Part shown: positions 1 to 7,286 of the stretch, one piece after another
Position numbering within the stretch: position 1 is the first letter of the stretch
How the letters are laid out: each line of letters starts with the position of its first letter
Origin: B4-G1 sp964393895
GTDB taxonomy: Bacteria; Chloroflexota; Anaerolineae; B4-G1
Assembly: GCA_964393895.1 (NCBI GenBank)
Contig: CAYMWP010000087.1
Location: 1-19,829, forward strand
DNA: 19,829 nucleotides
Reading direction: 5' to 3'
The notes under the pieces: model-generated
Seen by the model: only the letters and a program-made list of their open reading frames with translations
Databases searched by the model: none
Told to the model about the DNA's origin: nothing
Made by a program: the position numbers and the translations under genes

Positions 1-2
1 TG

Positions 3-677
<675 letters not shown>

Positions 678-698
678 GAATGTGGTACAAGGAGGAGG

Positions 699-731
699 GA
701 GCAAGGGGCCAGTAAAAAAGACCCCTTGCTC
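699..731 (+). terminator. Possible stem-loop terminator after the ABC ATPase
   Basis: A perfect 10-bp inverted repeat, GAGCAAGGGG (699-708) and CCCCTTGCTC (722-731), encloses a 13-nt A-rich loop 21 bases after the ATPase stop codon. It is followed by TCTCATC rather than a clean T tract, so it is a weak intrinsic terminator or simply a transcript-end hairpin. The rest of the 217-base gap up to 895 shows no gene and no convincing promoter. Confidence 0.45.
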
Positions 732-894
732 TCTCATCAGGCTCAGTCAGGCCATCATCGCTGCGCATCCACTGGTTGCTACTACAACCGATCCTCTCAA
801 TGCACCTGCCGATGCTCGTCCTTTTCGCTGTGCAGCGTTTTCTCGTGCGCGGCCTGCTGACCGGCGTGGTGAAGAGATAGACAGGGAGAAAAAC

Positions 895-2136
895 ATGTTA
901 CGACAGGTTGAACTGGGGCAGAAAACACTGGACGATTATCGCTCCATCGTCGGCGACAAGGTCGTTGCCGAGATCGAGAAACTGGCCGCGCCGTTGAAAG
1001 GGGCGCGGGTGGTGCACGTCAACGCCACCGCCTTTGGCGGCGGCGTGGCCGAGATGCTGGTCACGCTCACACCGCTGATGCGCGACGTGGGGCTGGATGC
1101 CGAGTGGCAGATCATTGAAGGCGAGGACGAGTTCTTTAACGTCACCAAGTCCTGCCACAACGGATTGCAGGGCATGGATATCCCTTTCACCGAGGAGATG
1201 AAGGCCATCTGGCGGCGCTACAACGAGATGAACGCGGCCAAGTTTGAGGGAGAATACGACTTTATCATCGTCCATGACCCCCAGCCGGCCGGGATGCTCC
1301 ACTATCACGGACGCGAGGGAGGAAAACACTGGGCCTGGCGCTGCCACATTGACACCTCCCACCCTAACCCGGCCTACTGGGACTTTTTTGCGCCCTATAT
1401 CGGTGAGTACGAGGCCGGCGTCTTTACGATGGAGCAGTACGTTGGCCCCGGCGTCTCCTACGATCACCTGGCGATCATCACCCCGACGATTGATCCCCTG
1501 TCGTCAAAGAACGCGCCGCTGGCGGATGACAAGGCGCGGGAGATCGTCGCCCGCTTTGGCCTGGACGTGGAACGCCCAATTATCACCCAGGTCAGCCGCT
1601 TCGACCCCTGGAAGGACCCGCTGGGCGTGATTGACGCCTACCGCATCGTCAAGGCGCAGACGCCGGACGTCCAGTTGGCGCTGGTTGGCTCAATGGCCTC
1701 CGATGACCCCGAGGGCTGGTACTACCTGGACAAGACCATCCGTCACGCCGGCGAGGATTTTGACATCCACATCCTGCACAACTTTCACGGCGTGGGCGCA
1801 TTGGAGGTGGGAGCCTTCCAAACGATCAGCGACGTCGTGGTCCAAAAATCAACGCGTGAGGGGTTCGGACTGGTGGTGACCGAGCCGCTGTGGAAGGGGA
1901 AACCGGTGGTGGGCGGGAACGCCGGCGGTATCCCGTTGCAGGTGCTGGACGGCGAGACTGGCTTCCTGGTGGACTCGGTCGAAGAGTGTGCAGAGAAGAT
2001 ACAGTACCTCTTGAAACATCCGGAGGAAGCGGTGAGGATGGGGGTAGCGGCGCGGGAACACGTGCGGCGTAATTTCCTCACCACGCGCCACCTGGCCGAC
2101 TATCTGCGGCTGTTCAATCAACTCGTGGCGGACTGA
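895..2136 (+). CDS. treT: Trehalose glycosyltransferring synthase (TreT-like), GT4 family
   Basis: This encodes a 413-aa GT-B glycosyltransferase. TreT catalyses a reversible reaction, NDP-glucose + glucose to trehalose + NDP, in the cytoplasm. The N-terminal half carries the features I associate with archaeal and bacterial TreT: TLDDYRSIVG near residue 11, HVNATAFGGGVAEM (41-54) for the acceptor loop, and FFNVTK (80-85) followed by HNGLQG. The donor half has SRFDPWKDP with the conserved Arg and Lys, and the retaining GT4 E-x7-E pair in EGFGLVVTE (Glu322 and Glu330). I chose ATG 895 because GGGAG (884-888) sits 6 bases ahead and homology begins there; the frame stays open upstream to 574 but that part looks non-coding. 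The length is close to that of known TreT. A terminator follows the stop, so it is probably a separate unit from lacI. Nearness to a sugar ABC transporter fits trehalose metabolism. Confidence 0.85.
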   Translation: MLRQVELGQKTLDDYRSIVGDKVVAEIEKLAAPLKGARVVHVNATAFGGGVAEMLVTLTPLMRDVGLDAEWQIIEGEDEFFNVTKSCHNGLQGMDIPFTEEMKAIWRRYNEMNAAKFEGEYDFIIVHDPQPAGMLHYHGREGGKHWAWRCHIDTSHPNPAYWDFFAPYIGEYEAGVFTMEQYVGPGVSYDHLAIITPTIDPLSSKNAPLADDKAREIVARFGLDVERPIITQVSRFDPWKDPLGVIDAYRIVKAQTPDVQLALVGSMASDDPEGWYYLDKTIRHAGEDFDIHILHNFHGVGALEVGAFQTISDVVVQKSTREGFGLVVTEPLWKGKPVVGGNAGGIPLQVLDGETGFLVDSVEECAEKIQYLLKHPEEAVRMGVAAREHVRRNFLTTRHLADYLRLFNQLVAD

Positions 2137-2164
2137 TACCGCCAAGTCCTCTCCACAGCAGCCC

Positions 2165-2193
2165 AAGGCCGCCCTGCGTCGTAGGGCGGCCTT
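2165..2193 (+). terminator. Intrinsic terminator downstream of treT
   Basis: A perfect 11-bp GC-rich stem, AAGGCCGCCCT (2165-2175) with AGGGCGGCCTT (2183-2193), has a 7-nt loop and runs into TTACTTTCC. It lies 28 bases after the treT stop and just before the lacI promoter, so it separates the two transcription units. Confidence 0.8.
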
Positions 2194-2208
2194 TACTTTC
2201 CAAAATCC

Positions 2209-2237
2209 TTGACAAACCTAACCAAACATGGTAAAAT
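2209..2237 (+). promoter_or_regulatory. Sigma-70-type promoter of the lacI-family gene
   Basis: TTGACA (2209-2214), a 17-base spacer, then TAAAAT (2232-2237): a perfect -35 and a five-of-six -10 at ideal spacing. The predicted start near 2244 falls inside the operator pair that follows directly, so bound repressor would block initiation. Confidence 0.85.
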
Positions 2238-2265
2238 GGAAACGATTCCAAATGGAATCGCTTCC
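2238..2265 (+). promoter_or_regulatory. Paired LacI-family operators (autoregulation)
   Basis: Two adjacent pseudo-palindromes with a central CpG, GGAAACGATTCC (2238-2249) and GGAATCGCTTCC (2254-2265), have centres 16 bp apart. Together they form a larger inverted repeat with 16-bp arms (2235-2250 and 2253-2268) that differ at one position. A palindrome centred on CG is typical of LacI-family sites. The pair abuts the -10 box and lies just upstream of the lacI start. A third copy, GGAATCGGTTCC, occurs at 3494-3505. Confidence 0.85.
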
Positions 2266-2270
2266 ATTCA

Positions 2271-3299
2271 GTGAAAGTAGAGAGATCTTCCTTGACGCCC
2301 GTAACTATCCGTGATGTGGCAGAGCTAGCAGGGGTCGGTGTGGGCACCGTTTCGCGCGTCCTCAACGACAGTCCATCGGTGCGGGAACTGACTCGCCAGA
2401 AGGTGCTCACGGCCATCGCCGCGCTCGACTACTCGCCCAACCCCTTCGCCCGTCGCCTCTCGCTGGGCAAGACGCTGACTATCGGAGCTGTAGCCCCTTT
2501 CTTCACCCGTCCGTCGTTCGTCGAGAGGTTGCGGGGGATAGAGGCAGCCCTCGTTGACACTAAGTATGACCTCCTCGTCTACAACGTGGAAACACCCGAG
2601 AAGAGGGATCGTGTTCTCGAAGAGATCCCCCGCAGCCAGCGCGTTGACGGGCTTTTGATCATCGCTTTCCCGCCCAGCGACGAGGACGTAGAACGCTTCG
2701 CGGTGGCCGGATTGCCCACCGTGCTGATCAATGATTCCCCCACCTCTCTGAGCCGTGTGATGGTAGACGACGTAAAAGGTGGGTACATTGCCACCCGCCA
2801 CTTGCTCGAACTCGGTCATCGCAAGGTTGCCTACATCAGCGACCCGCTGACCGATCCTTTTAACTTTACCTCTAGCCGCTATCGCTACCAGGGTTACCGT
2901 CAGGCATTGGACGAATACGACGTTCCCTTCCGGCCCGAGTACCATCGCGCCGACGAGCATGGCCGCGAGCAGGCGCGGGAGATGACCTACCAGTTGCTAT
3001 ATCTGGATGATCCCCCCACGGCCATCTTTGCCGCCAGCGATACCCAGGCTATGGGGGTCATGGAAGCCGCCCGGGAACGGGACATCCTGATTCCAGACGC
3101 TCTCTCTGTCATTGGGTACGACGACATTGAGATCGCTGAGTACCTCGACCTGACCACGATCCGCCAGCCCCTCTTTGAATCTGGGTGGCGAGGAACCCAG
3201 TTACTTCTTCACATCGTTGCGAGCGGGGAGCCGGAAGTGCTCTGCGACCAGCTCCCCATCGGACTGGTGGAGCGGGGAACGACCGCCGCATTGGATTAG
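2271..3299 (+). CDS. LacI-family transcriptional regulator
   Basis: A 342-aa repressor-type protein. The N-terminal helix-turn-helix reads VTIRDVAELAGVGVGTVSRV (about residues 11-30), followed by the hinge-helix region (YSPNPFARRLSLGKT). The rest is a periplasmic-binding-protein-like sensor domain with the usual LacI landmarks: RVDGLLIIA, DDVKGGYIATRHLLELGHRKVAYI, FAASDTQAMGVMEAA, and DIEIAEYLDLTTIRQP. The start could be GTG 2271 (used here) or TTG 2292, which gives 335 aa and has a purine-rich AGAGA 5-10 bases ahead; both keep the HTH. Operators over its own promoter and before the neighbouring kinase gene suggest it represses itself and the downstream sugar operon until a sugar ligand binds. 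A MITE-like element has inserted exactly at its 3' end, leaving the stop intact. The effector sugar is unknown. Confidence 0.95.
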   Translation: MKVERSSLTPVTIRDVAELAGVGVGTVSRVLNDSPSVRELTRQKVLTAIAALDYSPNPFARRLSLGKTLTIGAVAPFFTRPSFVERLRGIEAALVDTKYDLLVYNVETPEKRDRVLEEIPRSQRVDGLLIIAFPPSDEDVERFAVAGLPTVLINDSPTSLSRVMVDDVKGGYIATRHLLELGHRKVAYISDPLTDPFNFTSSRYRYQGYRQALDEYDVPFRPEYHRADEHGREQAREMTYQLLYLDDPPTAIFAASDTQAMGVMEAARERDILIPDALSVIGYDDIEIAEYLDLTTIRQPLFESGWRGTQLLLHIVASGEPEVLCDQLPIGLVERGTTAALD

Positions 3300-3442
3300 G
3301 GTGTGTTTCAAATAAGTTGGGCAAGACCTCGGAGGTCTAATGTGTTTTCAGGCTCAAAAACTGCCCAAATCAGCGGTTTTGGGCGAGCACAAGCTCGGCA
3401 GAGACCTCCGAGGTCTAGTGTCTCTACTGAAATGAAACACCC
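3299..3442 (+). mobile_element. MITE-like element, copy 1, with target-site duplication
   Basis: A roughly 144-bp non-coding element. Its ends are short terminal inverted repeats: GGGTGTGTTTCA (3299-3310) and TGAAACACCC (3433-3442), which differ by a 2-nt indel. Inside is a perfect 15-bp inverted pair, AGACCTCGGAGGTCT (3324-3338) and AGACCTCCGAGGTCT (3402-3416), each half itself nearly palindromic, plus a hairpin GCCCAAA (3363-3369) with TTTGGGC (3378-3384). It is flanked by an 11-12 bp direct repeat, the mark of an insertion event. No transposase fits in it, so it would need one supplied in trans. The right end recurs, inverted, at 19775-19829. Confidence 0.75.
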
Positions 3443-3453
3443 ATTGGATTAGG
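3443..3453 (+). repeat. Target-site duplication flanking MITE copy 1 (right copy)
   Basis: ATTGGATTAGG (3443-3453) exactly repeats 3290-3300, which is the end of the lacI coding sequence including its TAG stop. With one more C on each side the match is 12 bp. The bases just outside differ on both sides, as expected of a duplication made on insertion. Two bases may belong to the element ends, so the true duplication could be 9 bp. Confidence 0.75.
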
Positions 3454-3493
3454 ACCAACTCTGGTTAATTTTTCTATTTTTATCACCGATCTT

Positions 3494-3505
3494 GGAATCG
3501 GTTCC
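3494..3505 (+). promoter_or_regulatory. LacI-family operator ahead of the pfkB-like gene
   Basis: GGAATCGGTTCC (3494-3505) has the same GGAA-N-CG-N-TTCC layout as the two operators over the lacI promoter. It lies 16 bases upstream of the GTG start and just before the ribosome binding site, so repression would act on, or just downstream of, the transcription start. I found no clear promoter in the AT-rich stretch 3454-3490. Confidence 0.75.
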
Positions 3506-3521
3506 ACACAGGAGATGGAGA

Positions 3522-4502
3522 GTGAGTGAAAAGCAATATGACATCATTGCCGTCGGCGAGGCGCTGGTTGACCTCATTTCCTATCAGGTTGTGCCCTCCT
3601 TGAACCAGGCGGGACAGTTCCAGCGCTTTTTGGGGGGCGAGGCGACCAACGTGGCTCTCAACGCGGTCCTGTTGGGTGGGCGGGCGGCGCTGATCGCTTG
3701 CGTGGGAGAGGATGGGTTCGGAAGCTATATCCGCCAGCAATTGGACGAGGCCGGCGTTGCTACCGATTACGTGGGCGTTACGTCTCAGGCTCCCACCACC
3801 GTCGCAGTTAATGCACGCCAGACGGCGACCCCGGATTTCATCATTTACCGGGGGGCCGACGCGCATATTTATCCTGAGGAGAGATATCTGGACGCGATCA
3901 AGGTCAGCCGTGTGGTACACACGTCGGCTTTTGCCTTGTCTCGTGACCCGGCTAGGTCCACCATTCTTAAGGCGCTCAAGGTCGCCCGGCAGAGCGGTTG
4001 CATGGTTTCGCTGGATCCTAACTACCATCCTTGCATCTGGCCCGACGTGGCCGATGCTGATTTTCAGAGTGTGTTGGCAGACGCTTACCAATGGGTGAAC
4101 GTCACCAAGCCATCGTTGGATGATTGTGCTCGTCTTTTCGGCCCTGGTCTGTCACCGATTGTGTGCGCCGAACGCTTATTGAGTTGGGGGCCAGAGATCG
4201 TGGCCCTGACTATGGGGCAACAAGGGGTCATGGTGGCCACTGCCGATGGCGGCTTTCACCACGTTCAACCAAGCGATGCCGAGGTCGCTGACGTGACTGG
4301 GGCCGGGGATGCCTTTTGGGCCGGTCTGTTGACTGCGCTACTGGACGGCTATCCCCCTTGCGAGGCAGCCTGTCTGGGGCAGATGGTGGCCGAGATCAAG
4401 ATCAGCATGGTCGGCCCTGTGTCGCAGATGCCAGACCGTAATAGTCTCTATCGGCGGTTGGAGAAGGAAAAGTGTGGGTTGATGCGCAAGGAGGTGATGT
4501 AA
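3522..4502 (+). CDS. PfkB-family carbohydrate kinase (fructokinase-like)
   Basis: A 326-aa ribokinase-fold kinase that would phosphorylate a sugar, most likely fructose, with ATP in the cytoplasm. The protein opens YDIIAVGEALVDLI, followed by the PfkB N-terminal signature region LGGEATNVALNAVLLGG and FGSYIRQQLDEAGV. SLDPNYHPCIW and VTKPSLDD resemble the middle of fructokinases. The C-terminal signature DVTGAGDAFWAGLL contains the anion hole and catalytic base (Asp263). GTG 3522 is preferred because AGGAG (3510-3514) is 7 bases ahead and the conserved region begins there; an in-frame TTG at 3492 would place the start inside the operator. It is the first gene of the LacI-controlled run, 77 bases before the binding-protein gene. 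The substrate is inferred from family and context only. Confidence 0.9.
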   Translation: MSEKQYDIIAVGEALVDLISYQVVPSLNQAGQFQRFLGGEATNVALNAVLLGGRAALIACVGEDGFGSYIRQQLDEAGVATDYVGVTSQAPTTVAVNARQTATPDFIIYRGADAHIYPEERYLDAIKVSRVVHTSAFALSRDPARSTILKALKVARQSGCMVSLDPNYHPCIWPDVADADFQSVLADAYQWVNVTKPSLDDCARLFGPGLSPIVCAERLLSWGPEIVALTMGQQGVMVATADGGFHHVQPSDAEVADVTGAGDAFWAGLLTALLDGYPPCEAACLGQMVAEIKISMVGPVSQMPDRNSLYRRLEKEKCGLMRKEVM

Positions 4503-4512
4503 TTGGGGAGGA

Positions 4513-4539
4513 TTGACATTTTGTCAGTGATGCTATGTG
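4513..4539 (+). promoter_or_regulatory. Weak candidate promoter ahead of the binding-protein gene
   Basis: TTGACA (4513-4518) followed after 15 bases by TATGTG (4534-4539), with an upstream TG. The -35 is perfect, but the spacing is short and the -10 poor. TGACA-TTT-TGTCA (4514-4526) is also a small inverted repeat overlapping the -35, which could be a protein site. The binding-protein gene may simply be read from the kinase transcript. Confidence 0.3.
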
Positions 4540-4579
4540 GTTGATTCGACAAACGTAAAGCTTCAAGGAGGAAAATGAA

Positions 4580-7141
4580 ATGAGTAAGCGAATGTTATGG
4601 ACACTTTTGAGCCTGCTGGTCATCGCCGGTATGTTGCTGGTGGCCTGCGGCGGTGGTGCCGCCGAGACCCCCACCGAAGCGCCGCCTACCGAAGAACCAG
4701 AGCCTGAACCCGAAGCGGTAACCGTGGAAGTCTGGTTTCACTCCGGCAAGGGCGAGGAGCGGGACGTGCTCGACGCTCAGGTTAGCGACTTTAATGCCAT
4801 GCAGGACGATGTGATCATCGAGGCGGTGCAATTGCCGGAAGGCTCGTACAACGATCAGGTGAACGCGGCTGCGTTGGCGGGCGACCTGCCCTGCCTGCTC
4901 GACTTTGACGGCCCATTCCTCTACAACTATGCCTGGGCCGGCTATCTCAGACCGTTGGATGAGTTCGTGTCCACCGATCTGAAGAACGACTTTTTGCCCT
5001 CGATCATCAATCAGGGCACTTATGCCGGGGACCTCTACAGCCTGGGCACGTTCGACTCCGGCCTGGCGATCTGGGGTAACAAGGAGTACCTGGAAGCCGC
5101 CGGTGTGCGCATCCCGACGGGCATTGACGACGCCTGGGACAGGGAAGAGTTCGTAGACGCGCTGGAGAAGCTGCAAGCGCTGCCCGAGGTGGAGTACGCG
5201 ATAGACTTTAAGATGAACTATGGCGCGGGGGAGTGGTTCACCTACGGTTTCTCGCCCATCCTGCAATCGTGGGGTGGCGACTTGATTGACCGCAGCGACT
5301 ATCAGAGCGCCGAGGGCGTGCTCAACAGTCCAGAGGCGGTGGAGGCGATGGAGTTCTTCCAGAGCCTGTTCGAGGATGGGTATGCCATCGCCGAGCCGGC
5401 TGGGGACGACGACTTTTACGTGCAAAAGAAGACGGCGCTCTCGTGGGTGGGCCACTGGATGTGGGGGCCGCACAGCGAGAATCTGGGCGACGACCTGGTG
5501 TTGATCCCGGTGCCCAAGTTGGGCGACCAGGCCGTGACCGGTATGGGCTCCTGGAACTGGGGCATCACTTCCTCTTGCGAGAACCCGGAGGCGGCCTGGG
5601 AGTTTCTACACTTCCTGATCTCCCCGGCCGAGATCATCCACATGACGAACGCGAACGGGGCGGTGCCGGCGCGCAAGAGCGCCATCGCGCAGTCGGAGCT
5701 GTACGCTGAAGGCGGGCCGCTCAACGTCTTTGTGCAACAGTTGGAGGGCGGCGTGGCGCTGGAGCGTCCGGTGACGCCGGCTTACCCAGCCATCACCTCT
5801 GCCTTCGCCGAAGCGGTGCAGAACATCGTCGCCGGCGCGGATGTGAAGGGAGAGCTCGACAAGGCGGTGGAAAAGATCGGCCAGGATATCCAGGACAACC
5901 AGGGGTATCCAGTGCCGGGAGCGGAAGCTGTAGAACCGGTAACCGTGGAGGTCTGGTTTCACTCCGGCAAGGGTGAGGAGCGGGACGTGCTCGACGCCCA
6001 GGTGAGCGACTTTAACGCTCGCCAGTACGGCATCGTCATCGAGGCGGTGCAGTTGCCGGAAGGCTCGTACAACGATCAGGTGAACGCGGCTGCGTTGGCG
6101 GGCGACCTGCCCTGCCTGCTCGACTTTGACGGCCCATTCCTCTACAACTATGCCTGGGCCGGCTATCTCAGACCGTTGGATGAGTTCGTGTCCACCGATC
6201 TGAAGAACGACTTTTTGCCCTCGATCATCAATCAGGGCACTTATGCCGGGGACCTCTACAGCCTGGGCACGTTCGACTCCGGCCTGGCGATCTGGGGTAA
6301 CAAGGAGTACCTGGAAGCCGCCGGTGTGCGCATCCCGACGGGCATTGACGACGCCTGGGACAGGGAAGAGTTCGTAGACGCGCTGGAGAAGCTGCAAGCG
6401 CTGCCCGAGGTGGAGTACGCGATAGACTTTAAGATGAACTATGGCGCGGGGGAGTGGTTCACCTACGGTTTCTCGCCCATCCTGCAATCGTGGGGTGGCG
6501 ACTTGATTGACCGCAGCGACTATCAGAGCGCCGAGGGCGTGCTCAACAGTCCAGAGGCGGTGGAGGCGATGGAGTTCTTCCAGAGCCTGTTCGAGGATGG
6601 GTATGCCATCGCCGAGCCGGCTGGGGACGACGACTTTTACGTGCAAAAGAAGACGGCGCTCTCGTGGGTGGGCCACTGGATGTGGGGGCCGCACAGCGAG
6701 AATCTGGGCGACGACCTGGTGTTGATCCCGGTGCCCAAGTTGGGCGACCAGGCCGTGACCGGTATGGGCTCCTGGAACTGGGGCATCACTTCCTCTTGCG
6801 AGAACCCGGAGGCGGCCTGGGAGTTTCTACACTTCCTGATCTCCCCGGCCGAGATCATCCACATGACGAACGCGAACGGGGCGGTGCCGGCGCGCAAGAG
6901 CGCCATCGCGCAGTCGGAGCTGTACGCTGAAGGCGGGCCGCTCAACGTCTTTGTGCAACAGTTGGAGGGCGGCGTGGCGCTGGAGCGTCCGGTGACGCCG
7001 GCTTACCCAGCCATCACCTCTGCCTTCGCCGAAGCGGTGCAGAACATTGTCGCCGGCGCGGATGTGAAGGGAGAGCTCGACAAGGCGGTGGAAAAGATCG
7101 ATCAAGACATCGAGGACAACCAGGGGTATCCGTCGCCATAA
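4580..7141 (+). CDS. Sugar ABC transporter solute-binding lipoprotein with tandemly duplicated ligand-binding domain
   Basis: An 853-aa family 1 extracellular solute-binding protein (MalE/UgpB type), about twice the usual length. A lipoprotein signal ends LLVAC with the lipidated Cys at residue 23, followed by a Thr/Pro/Glu-rich tether (about 27-46). Two complete binding domains follow, residues 47-444 and 454-853, both opening VTVEVWFHSGKGEERDVL, joined by a linker of only about 10 residues (PVPGAEAVEP). The offset is exactly 1221 bases (407 codons). The domains differ only in a few residues at each end. The second copy has no signal peptide, so this is a true in-frame fusion. AAGGAGG lies 8 bases before the ATG. 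It feeds the permeases immediately downstream, presumably with a sugar. Alternatives are a recent duplication on its way to loss, or an assembly error; the open frame through the junction and the end differences argue against a simple artefact. Confidence 0.92.
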   Translation: MSKRMLWTLLSLLVIAGMLLVACGGGAAETPTEAPPTEEPEPEPEAVTVEVWFHSGKGEERDVLDAQVSDFNAMQDDVIIEAVQLPEGSYNDQVNAAALAGDLPCLLDFDGPFLYNYAWAGYLRPLDEFVSTDLKNDFLPSIINQGTYAGDLYSLGTFDSGLAIWGNKEYLEAAGVRIPTGIDDAWDREEFVDALEKLQALPEVEYAIDFKMNYGAGEWFTYGFSPILQSWGGDLIDRSDYQSAEGVLNSPEAVEAMEFFQSLFEDGYAIAEPAGDDDFYVQKKTALSWVGHWMWGPHSENLGDDLVLIPVPKLGDQAVTGMGSWNWGITSSCENPEAAWEFLHFLISPAEIIHMTNANGAVPARKSAIAQSELYAEGGPLNVFVQQLEGGVALERPVTPAYPAITSAFAEAVQNIVAGADVKGELDKAVEKIGQDIQDNQGYPVPGAEAVEPVTVEVWFHSGKGEERDVLDAQVSDFNARQYGIVIEAVQLPEGSYNDQVNAAALAGDLPCLLDFDGPFLYNYAWAGYLRPLDEFVSTDLKNDFLPSIINQGTYAGDLYSLGTFDSGLAIWGNKEYLEAAGVRIPTGIDDAWDREEFVDALEKLQALPEVEYAIDFKMNYGAGEWFTYGFSPILQSWGGDLIDRSDYQSAEGVLNSPEAVEAMEFFQSLFEDGYAIAEPAGDDDFYVQKKTALSWVGHWMWGPHSENLGDDLVLIPVPKLGDQAVTGMGSWNWGITSSCENPEAAWEFLHFLISPAEIIHMTNANGAVPARKSAIAQSELYAEGGPLNVFVQQLEGGVALERPVTPAYPAITSAFAEAVQNIVAGADVKGELDKAVEKIDQDIEDNQGYPSP
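4718..7131 (+). repeat. Near-identical 1.19-kb tandem direct repeat inside the binding-protein gene
   Basis: Unit 1 is 4718-5910, unit 2 is 5939-7131, offset 1221 bp. By eye the 995-base cores (4832-5826 and 6053-7047) are identical. The first ~110 bases carry scattered, mostly synonymous changes (GAA/GAG, GGC/GGT, GCT/GCC, AAT/AAC) plus a few amino-acid changes, and the last ~85 bases carry a small cluster of changes. Confidence 0.9.
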
Positions 7142-7153
7142 GTTAGCAGAAGA

Positions 7154-7215
7154 GAAACCGGGTTTTTGTCGCTTCGGCCGCTTTGCTTCCATCGTCTATA
7201 CAAAAATCTGGTTTC
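7154..7215 (+). other. Stem-loop 1 between binding-protein and permease genes
   Basis: Inverted repeat GAAACCGGGTTTTTGT (7154-7169) and ACAAAAATCTGGTTTC (7200-7215): 16-bp arms whose two mismatches would be G-U pairs in RNA, with a 30-nt loop. It starts 12 bases after the stop codon. It may protect the 3' end of the binding-protein message or partly terminate transcription. Confidence 0.6.
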
Positions 7216-7227
7216 CGAATGGATGAA

Positions 7228-7268
7228 TCGTCGGGGGCACAGCTAACCCCTGGCTGTGTCCCCGATGA
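7228..7268 (+). other. Stem-loop 2 between binding-protein and permease genes
   Basis: Arms TCGTCGGGGGCACAGC (7228-7243) and GCTGTGTCCCCGATGA (7253-7268) form a 16-bp RNA helix with two G-U pairs and a 9-nt loop. It ends 6 bases before the ribosome binding site of the next gene. No T tract follows, so it is more likely a stability or attenuation element than a full terminator. Confidence 0.65.
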
Positions 7269-7286
7269 ATTAATGGAGGGACTCTA

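Noticed and set aside
5606..6694. Long minus-strand open frame of 362 codons antisense to the binding-protein gene
   Set aside because: It is a shadow of the GC-rich sense frame; it recurs in the second repeat unit because the DNA repeats, and its translation has no domain-like pattern.
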